DNA of 64,000 nt. It comes from Owenia fusiformis (Eukaryota > Annelida > Polychaeta > Sabellida > Oweniidae). Below the pieces are notes generated by a model. It had not been told where the DNA came from. It saw only the letters and a list, made by a program, of their open reading frames with translations, and searched no databases. The DNA is taken from positions 12,943,754-13,007,753 of the forward strand of contig CAIIXF020000011.1 of NCBI GenBank assembly GCA_903813345.2, written 5' to 3'. Positions 45,671-56,900 of the stretch are shown one piece after another. Both the position numbers and the translations under genes were made by a program. Each line of letters opens with the position of its first letter. The first letter of the stretch is position 1.

Positions 45671-47760
45671 ATATAGCAACGTCAACTCGATCATTGAATA
45701 TGAAAGTCTACCTAAGGTAGCTATTTTTGGATTTTCCGTCCTGAACGCTGTCTTATTAATTAATTACTGGCTTATTAATTTTCTATGTTCTTCAGTGATA
45801 TTTTCTCATTGTGCAAAAGTTGTAAAAGTAATTCTGAGCACACTATAGCCTAAAAAATATTTTTTGGATGCCATATATTATGCTCGATGTTTCAATAGTA
45901 CTCTTTTGCAATGTTTCTGTGCCTCTAATTTTTTCTAATCTGGGCACAGATAAATGGCACTTTTTGAGAAATGAAATTCAAATAATATTGAATTAGTTTT
46001 AAAATATTGAAAGTTGCTTTGTTTCTAATACTGTAGAAAATGCAATGACATCATTATTGCTATGTTAAATAATTTTTGAACAGATTGAATTCCCATTCCA
46101 ACATGCTTTATTTCATAAAGATCAAGACACTATTGACTATTTTATGAATTTTAAAAAGTACACTACAATTTCACATATTCGTGAATCGCGTTCTCTTATA
46201 CGAATTTGAAAGAAAAAGTTTTTTTCTTCTTCCTGATGATATGGATGAATGCCTTTGCAATTTTTGTGCATGTTCCGTAATGCTCAGACAACATCTTACC
46301 GAATCACTTATTGTTATTGATATTACTTCTTGAAATATGAATGTTAAAGACATAAACAACTTGAAATTGTTGATTATTCTATTTCGCGTTCCATTGATTT
46401 CATTGAGTTTTGGCGATACATGGTACATCCTATCCTTAAAGTACAACTTCAGTTCTGAAAAGCTATTATCTGGATTTTATTTCATTTGAAACATAAACGA
46501 TTATTATTTAAGGAAATATAGCATTTTTGGCACCCCTTAAGTCACGTTGACCTCAATTTGACATTTTTGGAGGGGGTGGGAGGTTATTTGGTCTTGCGAT
46601 ATAGTGTTATAAAAAGGTTGCAGACATTTGCGTTAATTGTATCATTGATTACGAATATGTTTCTTTCAATCGATTGATCATATTAGTTTCTTAATCTGTA
46701 TTGTCGTATTACATGTGTACACGATGGAATCAGACAATAATATGTATCTCAATTCAACTATTCAGAAATCGTTAAAATCCCTCAATGTTCAGAGGCCGGC
46801 ATAGCCAGCTTTAGGGGAGGGGTGCGATCGCTAAAACAATTTCGGTCTTCAGTCAGGGGGGTTGCGATTGCAGCATAACAAGCCCAAAATAAGATTTATT
46901 TGAATTTTACAAAAATTGATGCGACCCAGAGCTAGAAGCTTCAAATAAAAAGCATTTTAAAGCTCCTTTCTTCTTCATTCTCATGGTTTTATTGGTTATG
47001 GGGGGATGCATCCATCGCAACCCCCTGGCTACGCGTATGATGTTATCTGGAAAGTCGTCTATATCGTTCGAGAAAAATAACATTTACATTAGAAAAGTGA
47101 GAATGAGTTGTGTCAAGATTTAAAAGATCGACTTTCCATGGTGATTTTATATAATGAAAACATTCGAACATTTTAAGCACATTAGAAAGGTATTGCCATA
47201 AAAATACGTTTTACGAACATAAAATAGGCGTTTTGATATAGAAGATTTGACACAATATGTTTTGGCCTAGGGTATTGTTATCGCCCACGTGTTTGTTCAT
47301 CCCTCTGTCTGTCTATTAACATATTGTTTCTTGTAATTAGTTCGAAATACTCAACAATTGATGAATTCACTCTTAAAATGTGTCCAGCTGAAAGTCTTTG
47401 GCGTCCCCATGCCCCAACCCCCTGGCTCCGTCAGTGTGGTGTCAACTGCTGACAACGTTGTTCAACCGCAAGATTTCAATACACAAGTAGTCTAGTAGTT
47501 GTGGGGTTGATTTGAAAATCCTACCCGACATTTATGGGGTTAAACTCCCACAAGTATTCTATCAATTTGCTTGAAATTGCTTTCAAAGTTAGCTCGACTA
47601 ACCCCCGGGGACTAACCAAGTACTTGAACAAAAATTATTATATTGACCAAAGTTCATATGCAAAAAAACTTTAATTATTCTTAGCTGCTATAAAAATATT
47701 GAAAGTTCAAATCTTCCAATGTGAACTCAATACTCATGAAGGGACATAATTTTTTGGTTG
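45671..47760. repeat. Segmental duplication, left copy (non-satellite part)
   Basis: Sequence such as GGCTATTTTTGGATTTTCCG (written with GTAGC in this copy) and GAATCGCGTTCTCT is matched in order at 62140-63910 with many substitutions. About 290 bp present here (roughly 47215-47510) is missing from the right copy. I see no convincing gene: the longest frame (46171-46446, minus) is unsupported and is not kept in the right copy. Confidence 0.88.
46797..47036. mobile_element. MITE-like element, about 240 bp, left copy
   Basis: It starts ATAGCCAGC...GGGGTGCGATCGC and ends with CATCGCAACCCCCTGGCTACGC, so the ends are imperfect inverted repeats around GCGTAGCCAG / GGGGTGCGAT. No coding capacity. 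A paralogue lies at 63260-63512. Confidence 0.5.
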
Positions 47761-47810
47761 GCCTGCCTCTTTTGTTTAAAAATGAATTGTACTTTAATTA
47801 CACCATGAAA

Positions 47811-47881
47811 GCACTGATGGTTCAGTGGTAGAATGCTAGCCTGTCATCCGGCTGGCCATGGGTCGATTCCTGGTCAGTGCA
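47811..47881 (+). tRNA. tRNA(Gly)-derived repeat, isolated copy 1 (pseudo-tRNA)
   Basis: 71 nt, the usual length of metazoan tRNA-Gly. The acceptor stem GCACTGA/TCAGTGC pairs perfectly. The A box TGGTTCAGTGG is intact and the B box is GGGTCGATTCC. The anticodon loop reads CTGTCAT (GTC), with a mismatched anticodon stem. A T5 run follows at +4. It is followed ~145 bp later by a second copy and then by 2 kb of unrelated sequence. Confidence 0.7.
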
Positions 47882-47955
47882 ATGTTTTTCATTTAAATAC
47901 TCATATGAAGAGAAACTACATCTTTCATGAATTATACTTTACTTACAGAAGGAAA

Positions 47956-48028
47956 GCATTGATGGTTAGTGGTAGAATGCTCGCATGCCATCCAGCTGGC
48001 CATGGGTCGATTCCTGCTGGTCAGTGCA
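47956..48028 (+). tRNA. tRNA(Gly)-derived repeat, isolated copy 2 (pseudo-tRNA)
   Basis: A diverged copy: A box TGGTTAGTGG lacks one base, the anticodon region is changed (GCATGCCATCC), and CTGCTGGTCAG has a small insertion. A T5 run still follows. Confidence 0.6.
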
Positions 48029-48059
48029 ATGTTTTTCATTTAAAGATACTCTATTGAGA

Positions 48060-50129
48060 CTGCTCTGTGGCATTTTTTCTTTATTCCTTTTTGTTTTGAA
48101 TTTTTAACACCATAACATTAACTAACTAGTCAATATGCAACTTTTCACCACGTAGAATTTTAAAATATTAAGTTTGAAAATTCCATTTTTATAATGGAGC
48201 TCAATGGGAAAAACTACATAATTTGAATTATTTTCAAACGTAGCGGCGCGATTTTGATAAAATTGACAGATATAATAAATATTGGTAAGACGAAATGTTT
48301 GATGAAAAATGAAGAAAATTCACCGTCCTGGTTACGCAAACTATAGAAAAATCTGAAATAATCATAAAAACCTGTAAAAATAGATTGAAGGGGGTGATAT
48401 TCATTTCTAATGTGCCTTTCACTACTACAGGGTAACCATAATTTTGGTACTGATTTGATTTTTCAATGAAAATCATTTCTATAGTGTATAGTCAGTTTAA
48501 ATAATACAATTGCTATATTTCTTTACTGAACAGTGCAATTATTTATTTATTTATCAACAGTAATGCAAACTACATATTATACAGTTAGTAAAATATTAAA
48601 ATAATTCTATTAAAATTAAAGCATTGAGATGATACTTAAATAATTACATATTATATTGATAGGCATATTATATTATAGGATTTAAGCCAATGACTCAATG
48701 CATTGTAGATGATTAAATTTAACATATGTCCTGATTCTAGACTATGAACGAGGGTGGTAGTCCAAATTCAAAGCCTAGACTAGAAGACATAAGTGAATTG
48801 AAGCATCCACTATTCATTGAATCATGTGCTTTAATTCAATTTCACACATTGCAAAATATTTTTTACAATTTCACTTAACAGAATGATATTTTTTCAAAGA
48901 TATGTTGTACTTTTAGAATCATTTGCTTCAAAGAATTGAACTATGGCGGCCTTTACTCGTTATTTTACGATTTTTGCTGTAACTCGAAAAGTAGTCGAGC
49001 AATTTTGTTTATATTTGGTATATGAATACTATAAGCATGGCACACTGTCTAATGACACTTTTGGTAGAAGGCAGCCATTTTGAAAAATGGCCGTCATTTT
49101 AACGTATTTTACTATAACTCGAAAAGTAGTAGAGCGATTTTGTTCATATTTGATGCGTGAATACTATAAGCGTGGCACACTGTCTAATGACACTTTTGGT
49201 AGAAGGTGGCCATTTTGAAAAATGGCTGCCATTTTTGCTGTATACTTTGTTTGTAAAAAAAATGCCAGCCATGGCTGTTCGATGGGATTTGCTACACTTT
49301 GGTGTTGCTGTTGTCTAGTTGAAGGATGGATGGACGGACAAATGGAGGGGTCTCTTAGCTTATCCCCTAATCTTCGTTGGATTGAACAATTGTGAATATG
49401 GTTTGTTGGACAAATAAAACTGATTGAATGTCTAAAAGCAAATAATGAAGTGGTAATTTATTTAAAATCATTAAAATCTCAAACATGCTTGCTTTGGTCT
49501 AGTCACTTAATTCCTAAATGTCCCGTAATTAGTATCTATATACCTTATTAGATGCAGTGAAGGAGTTAAATCATTGGGATATGAATAAATCATGCAAAAC
49601 ATATTTTGTACATATTTCTCATCATTTAGGGTTACCCAGTAGTTTACAAGCTGACCTTTGCAAAATATATTTCACTTACTATCCTCATTCGCTATCACGC
49701 TATCTAGTTTCTTTCCAAATTGGCCTGAATTGCCTGGTTTATTGGTTTTAGCGAACCGTCCGTTTCGTCGAACCATCATTTTGCTAAGGTTGTTTGTGAT
49801 GAATATACAATATTCAGTTACATATAACTGTACAGCAACTTTATGCAAGGGAAGGTAATTGTGTGAGAGCACATAAAGTACACGAAGTATTGACCCACTT
49901 GTCTCAGTGAATCTTATAAACAGTGCATAAAGTTTTTTCTATGCAATGATTGGCTCACAGTTACTTATAGTGTAAGTTATTTTATTTCTATACAGTGTGG
50001 AATAGAGTGTATAAACTTTTACAGTTTCAAGCAGGTTTTAGTGTTTTCTGACCAATGATATATTCAGACTTATTCATTTCACGATTATGTAATACTGACC
50101 TACATATCTGTATAGCATATCTTTAAATA
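48060..50129. other. AT-rich stretch between tRNA-like copies, no gene seen
   Basis: No recognisable gene. Short frames (48234-48476 minus, 49557-49751 plus) have no supporting motif. It contains a 135-bp tandem duplication (48960-49235, listed separately) and ATTTATTTATTTATC near 48540. Confidence 0.55.
48960..49235. repeat. 135-bp tandem dimer with AAAATGGC palindromic ends
   Basis: AACTCGAAAAGTAGT occurs at 48981 and 49116. GGCACACTGTCTAATGACAC and TTTTGGTAGAAGG also recur. Each copy ends in CCATTTTGAAAAATGGC. It is probably part of a dispersed repeat. Confidence 0.85.
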
Positions 50130-50907
50130 CTAATATGAAGAGAAATTACAATTTTTATGAATTATATTTTAGGGACAACATGAAAGCCCTGATGGTTCAG
50201 TGGTAGAGTGCTCGCCTGTCATCCAGCTCGCCATGGGTCGATTCCTGGTCAGTGCAATGTTTTTCATTTAAATACTAATATGAAGAGAAATAACTATTTT
50301 TATGAATTATATTTTACTTATAACATGAAATCACTGATGGCTCAGTGGTAGAATGCTCGCCTGTCATCCAGCTGGCCATGGGTGGATTCCTGGCCAGTGC
50401 AATGTTTTTCATTTAAATACTAATATGAAGAGAAATTACAATTTTTATGAATTATATTTTAGGGACAACATGAAAGCCCTGATGGTTCAGTGGTAGAATG
50501 CTCGCCTGTCATCCAGCTCGCCATGGGTCGATTCCTGGTCAGTGCAATGTTTTTCATTTAAATACTGATATGAAGAGAAATTACAATTTTTATGAATAAT
50601 ATTTCAGGGACGACCTGAAAGTACTGATGGTTCAGTGGTAGAATGCTCGCCTGTCATCCAGCTGGCCATGGGTCGATTCCTGGTCAGTACAATGTTTTTC
50701 ATTTAAATACTAATATGAAGAGAAATTACAATTTTTATGAATTATATTTTAGGGACAACATGAAAGCCCTGATGGTTCAGTGGTAGAATGCTCGCCTGTC
50801 ATCCAGGTCGATTCCTGGTCAGTGCAATGTTTTTCATTTAAATACTAATATGAAGATAAATTACATTTTTAATGAATTATATTTTACTTACAACATGAAT
50901 GCACTGA

Positions 50908-50918
50908 TGGTTCAGTGG
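50908..50918 (+). promoter_or_regulatory. Pol III A box (representative unit)
   Basis: TGGTTCAGTGG, identical to the A box of tRNA-Gly genes and kept in nearly every unit of the array. Confidence 0.7.
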
Positions 50919-50949
50919 TAGAATGCTCGCCTGTCATCCAGCTCGCCAT

Positions 50950-50960
50950 GGGTCGATTCC
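50950..50960 (+). promoter_or_regulatory. Pol III B box (representative unit)
   Basis: GGGTCGATTCC, one mismatch from the GGTTCGANTCC consensus. The ATAGTTCAATTCC class of units has a different one-base departure. Confidence 0.65.
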
Positions 50961-50974
50961 TGGTCAGTGCAATG

Positions 50975-50979
50975 TTTTT
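50975..50979 (+). terminator. Pol III T5 terminator (representative unit)
   Basis: TTTTT begins four bases after the end of the tRNA-like head and recurs at the same place in almost every unit. Confidence 0.6.
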
Positions 50980-53900
50980 CATTTAAATACTAATATGAAG
51001 AGAAATTACATTTTTAATGAATTATATTTTACTTACAACATGAATGCACTGATGGTTCAGTGGTAGAATGCTCGCCTGTCATCCAGCTGACCATAGTTCA
51101 ATTCCTGGTCAGAGCAATGTTTTTCATTTAAATACTAATATGAAGAGAAACTACATCTTTTATGAATTATACTTTACTTTCAACATGTAAGCATTGATGG
51201 TTCAGTGGTAGAATGCTCGCCTGTCACACAGCTGGTTATGGGTCGATTCCTGGTCAGAGCAATGTTTTTCATTTAAATACTAATATGAAGAGAAACTACA
51301 TCTTTTATGAATTATACTTTTCTTTCAACATGAAATCAATGATGGTTCAGTTGTAGAATGCTCGCCTGTCATCCAGCTGACCATAGTTCAATTCCTGGTC
51401 AGTGCAATGTTTTTCATTTAAATACTAATATGAAGAAAAACTACATCTTTTATGAATTATACTTTACTTTCAACATGTAAGCACTGATGGTTCAGTGGTA
51501 GAATGCTCGCCTGTCATCCAGCTGGCCATGGGTCAATTCCTGGTCAGTGCAATGTTTTTCATTTAAATACTAATATGAAGAGAAATTACAATTTTTATGA
51601 ATTATATTTTAGGGACAACATGAAAGCCCTGATGGTTCAGTGGTAGAATGCTCGCCTGTCATCCAGCTGACCATAGTTCAATTCCTGGTCAGTGCAATGT
51701 TTTTCATTTAAATACTAATATGAAGAGAAACTACATCTTTTATGAATTATACTTTACTTTCAACATGAAAGCCCTGATGGTTCAGTGGTAGAATGCTCGC
51801 CTCTTGTGCAGCTGGCCATGGGTCGATTCCTGGTCAGAGCAATGTTTTTCATTTAAATACTAATATGAAGAGAAATTACAATTTTAATGAATTATATTTT
51901 ACTTACAACATGAATGCACTGATGGTTCAGTGGTAGAATGCTCGCCTGTCACACAGCTGGTTATGGGTCGATTCCTGGTCAGAGCAATGTTTTTCATTTA
52001 AATACTAATATGAAGAGAAACTACATCTTTTATGAATTATACTTTACTTTCAACATGTAAGCATTGATGGTTCAGTGGTAGAATGCTCGCCTGTCACACA
52101 GCTGGTTATGGGTCGATTCCTGGTCAGAGCAATGTTTTTCATTTAAATACTAATATGAAGAGAAATTACAATTTTCATGAATTATATTTTACTTACAACA
52201 TGAATGCACTGATGGTTCAGTGGTAAAATGCTCGCCTGTCATCCAGCTGACCATAGTTCAATTCCTGGTCAGTGCAATGTTTTTCATTTAAATACTAATA
52301 TGAAGAGAAACTACAATTTTTATGAATTATACTTTACTTTCAACATGAAAGCCCTGATGGTTCAGTGGTAGAATGCTCGCCTCTTGTGCAGCTGGCCATG
52401 GGTCGATTCCTGGTCAGAGCAATGTTTTTCATTTAAATACTAATATGAAGAGAAATTACATTTTTAATGAATTATATTTTACTTACAACATGAATGCACT
52501 GATGGTTCAGTGGTAGAATGCTCGCCTGTCATCCAGCTGACCATAGTTCAATTCCTGGTCAGTGCAATGTTTTTCATTTAAATACTAATATGAAGAGAAA
52601 CTACAATTTTTATGAATTATACTTTACTTTCAACATGAAAGCCCTGATGGTTCAGTGGTAGAATGCTCGCCTGTCATCCAGCTCGCCATGTGTCGATTCC
52701 TGGTCAGTGCAATGTTTTTCATTTAAATACTAATATGAAGAGAAATTACATTTTTAATGAATTATATTTTACTCACAACATGAATGCACTGATGGTTCAG
52801 TGGTAGAATGCTCGCCTGTCATCCAGCTGACCATAGTTCAATTCCTGGTCAGAGCAATGTTTTTCATTTAAATACTAATATGAAGAGAAACTACATCTTT
52901 TATGAATTATACTTTACTTTCAACATGTAAGCATTGATGGTTCAGTGGTAGAATGCTCGCCTGTCACACAGCTGGTTATGGGTCGATTCCTGGTCAGAGC
53001 AATGTTTTTCATTTAAATACTAATATGAAGAGAAATTACATTTTTAATGAATTATATTTTACTTTCAACATGAATGCACTGATGGTTCAGTGGTAGAATG
53101 CTCGCCTGTCATCCAGCTGACCATAGTTCAATTCCTGGTCAGAGCAATGTTTTTCATTTAAATACTAATATGAAGAGAAACTACATCTTTTATGAATTAT
53201 ACTTTACTTTCAACATGTAAGCATTGATGGTTCAGTGGTAGAATGCTCGCCTGTCACACAGCTGGTTATGGGTCGATTCCTGGTCAGAGCAATGTTTTTC
53301 ATTTAAATACTAATATGAAGAGAAACTACATCTTTTATGAATTATACTTTACTTTCAACATGAAATCAATGATGGTTCAGTTGTAGAATGCTCGCCTGTC
53401 ATCCAGCTGACCATAGTTCAATTCCTGGTCAGTGCAATGTTTTTCATTTAAATACTAATATGAAGAGAAACTACATCTTTTATGAATTATACTTTACTTT
53501 CAACATGTAAGCACAGATGGTTCAGTGGTAGAATGCTCGCCTGTCATCCAGCTGGCCATGGGTCAATTCCTGGTCAGTGCAATGTTTTTCATTTAAATAC
53601 TAATATGAAGAGAAATTACAATTTTTATGAATTATATTTTAGGGACAACATGAAAGCCCTGATGGTTCAGTGGTAGAATGCTCGCCTGTCATCCAGCTGA
53701 CCATAGTTCAATTCCTGGTCAGTGCAATGTTTTTCATTTAAATACTAATATGAAGAGAAACTACATCTTTTATGAATTATACTTTACTTTCAACATGTAA
53801 GCATTGATGGTTCAGTGGTAGAATGCTCGCCTGTGATCCAGCTGGCTATGGGTCGAATTCTGCTCAGTGCAATGTTTTTCATTTAAATACTAATATGAAG

Positions 53901-56900
53901 AGAAATTACAATTTTTATGAATTATATTTTAGGGACAACATGAAAGCCCTGATGGTTCAGTGGTAGAATGCTCGCCTGTCATCCAGCTGGCCATGGGTCG
54001 ATTCCTGGTTAGTTCAATGTTTTTCATTTAAATAGTGATATGAAGAGAAATTACAATTTTTATGAATTATATTTTAGGGACAACATGAAAGCCCTGATGG
54101 TTCAGTGGTAGAATGCTCGCCTGTCATCCAGCTCGCCATGGGTCGATTCCTGGTCAGTGCAATGTTTTTCATTTAAATACTGATATGAAGAGAAATTACA
54201 ATTTTTATGAATAATATTTCACGGACGACCTGAAAGTACTGATGGTTCAGTGGTAGAATGCTCGCCTGTCATCCAGCTGGCCATGGGTCGATTCCTGGTC
54301 AGTACAATGTTTTTCATTTAAATACTAATATGAAGAGAAATTACAATTTTTATGAATTATATTTTAGGGACAACATGAAAGCCCTGATGGTTCAGTGGTA
54401 GAATGCTCGCCTGTCATCCAGCTCGCCATGGGTCGATTCCTGGTCAGTGCAATGTTTTTCATTTAAATACTAATATGAAGAGAAATAACATTTTTAATGA
54501 ATTATATTTTACTTACAACATGAATGCACTGATTGTTCAGTGGTAGAATGCTCGCCTGTCATCCAGCTGACCATAGTTCAATTCCTGGTCAGTGCAATGT
54601 TTTTCATTTAAATACTAATATGAAGAGAAACTACATCTTTTATGAATTATACTTTACTTTCAACATGTAAGCACTGATGGTTCAGTGGTAGAATGCTCGC
54701 CTGTCATCCAGCTGGCCATGGGTCAATTCCTGGTCAGTGCAATGTTTTTCATTTAAATACTAATATGAAGAGAAATTACAATTTTTATGAATTATATTTT
54801 AGGGACAACATGAAAGCCCTGATGGTTCAGTGGTAGAATGCTCGCCTGTCATCCAGCTGACCATAGTTCAATTCCTGGTCAGTGCAATGTTTTTCATTTA
54901 AATACTAATATGAAGAGAAACTACATCTTTTATGAATTATACTTTACTTTCAACATGTAAGCATTGATGGTTCAGTGGTAGAATGCTCGCCTGTCATCCA
55001 GCTGGCTATGGGTCGATTCCTGCTCAGTGCAATGTTTTTCATTTAAATACTAATATGAAGAGAAATTACAATTTTTATAAATTATATTTTAGGGACAACA
55101 TGAAAGCCCTGATGGTTCAGTGGTAGAATGCTCGCCTGTCATCCAGCTGGCCATGGGTCGATTCCTGGTTAGTTCAATGTTTTTCATTTAAATACTGATA
55201 TGAAGAGAAATTACAATTTTTATGAATTATATTTTAGGGACAACATGAAAGCTTGATGGTTCAGTGGTAGAATGCTCGCCTGTCATCCAGCTCGCCATGG
55301 GTCGATTCCTGGTCAGTGCAATGTTTTTCATTTAAATACTGATATGAAGAGAAATTACAATTTTTATGAATAATATTTCAGGGACGACCTGAAAGTACTG
55401 ATGGTTCAGTGGTAGAATGCTCGCCTGTCATCCAGCTGGCCATGGGTCGATTCCTGGTCAGTGCAATGTTTTTCATTTAAATACTGATATGAAGAGAAAT
55501 TACTCTTTTATGAATTATATTTTGCTTACAACATGAAAGCACTGATGGTTCAGTGGTAGAATGCTCGCCTGTCATCCAGCTGCCCATGGTTCAATTCCTG
55601 GTCAGTGCAATGTTTTTCATTTAAATACTAATATGAAGAGAAATTACAATTTTTATGAATTATATTTTAGGGACAACATGAAAGCCCTGATGGTTCAGTT
55701 GTTGAATGCTCGCCTGTCATCCAGCTCGCCATGGGTCGATTCCTGGTCAGTGCAATGTTTTTCATTTAAATACTAATATGAAGAGAAATTACATTTTTAA
55801 TGAATTATATTTTACTTACAACATGAATGCACTGATGGTTCAGTGGTAGAATGCTCGCCAGTCATCCAGCTCGCCATGGGTCGATTCCTGGTCAGTGCAA
55901 TGTTTTTCATTTAAATACTAATATGAAGAGAAATTACATTTTTAATGAATTATATTTTACTTACAACATGAATGCACTGATGGTTCAGTGGTAGAATGCT
56001 CGCCTGTCATCCAGCTGACCATAGTTCAATTCCTGGTCAGTGCAATGTTTTTCATTTAAATACTAATATGAAGAGAAATTACATTTTTAATGAATTTTAT
56101 TTTACTTACAACATGAATGCACTGATGGTTCAGTGGTAGAATGCTCGCCTGTCATCCAGCTGACCATAGTTCAATTCCTAGTCAGTGCAATGTTTTTCAT
56201 TTAAATACTAATATGAAGAGAAACTACAATTTTTATGAATTATACTTTACTTTCAACATGTAAGCGCTGATGGTTCAGTGGTAGAATGCTCGCCTGTCAC
56301 ACAGCTGGTTATGGGTCGATTCCTGGTCAGTGCAATGTTTTTCATTTAAATACTAATATGAAGAGAAATTACAATTTTTATGAATTATATTTTAGGGACA
56401 ACATGAAAGCCCTGATGGTTCAGTGGTAGAATGCTCGCCTGTCATCCAGCTGGCCATGGGTCGATTCCTGGTCAGTGCGATGTTTTTCATTTAAATTCTG
56501 ATATGAAGAGAAATTACTATTTTCATGAATTATATTTAACTTACAACATGAAATCACTGATGCTTCAGTGATACAATGCTCGCCTGTCATCCAGTTGACC
56601 ATGGGTCGATTCCTGGTCAGTGCAATTTTTTTCATTTAAATACTGATATGAAGAGAAATTACAATTTTAATGAATAATATTTCAGTGACGACCTGAAAGT
56701 TGATGGTTCAGTGGTAGAATGCTCGCCTGTCATCCAGCTGGCCATGGGTCGATTCCTGGTCAGTGCAATGTTTTTCATTTAAATACTAATATGAAGAGAA
56801 ATTACAATTTTTATGAATCATATTTTAGGGACAACATGAAAGCCCTGATGGTTCAGTGGTAGAATGCTCGCCTGTCATCCAGCTCGCCATGGGTCGATTC

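Larger units (their letters stand above)
50901..50971 (+). tRNA. Representative tRNA(Gly)-like head of the 145-bp repeat
   Basis: 71 nt. Acceptor stem GCACTGA/TCAGTGC is fully paired. The region from the A box to CTCGCCT matches the metazoan tRNA-Gly(GCC) pattern closely. The anticodon loop CTGTCAT would give GUC (Asp), but the stem CTCGC/CCAGC pairs at only about two positions, and the T stem CATGG/CCTGG at three of five. I regard it as a tRNA-derived sequence and not as a working tRNA. Neighbouring units vary in the first stem bases (GCCCTGA, GCATTGA, TACTGA), so pairing is not uniformly kept. Confidence 0.65.

Noticed and set aside
46171-46446. 91-codon minus frame in the left duplication copy as a gene
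   Set aside because: The paralogous sequence at about 62650-62930 has indels that break it, and no domain is recognisable.
53482-53676. Short frames in the 145-bp array (for example those containing ACHPAGHGSIPGQCNVFH)
   Set aside because: They are repeated translations of the tRNA-like unit, open by chance because 145 is 1 mod 3.
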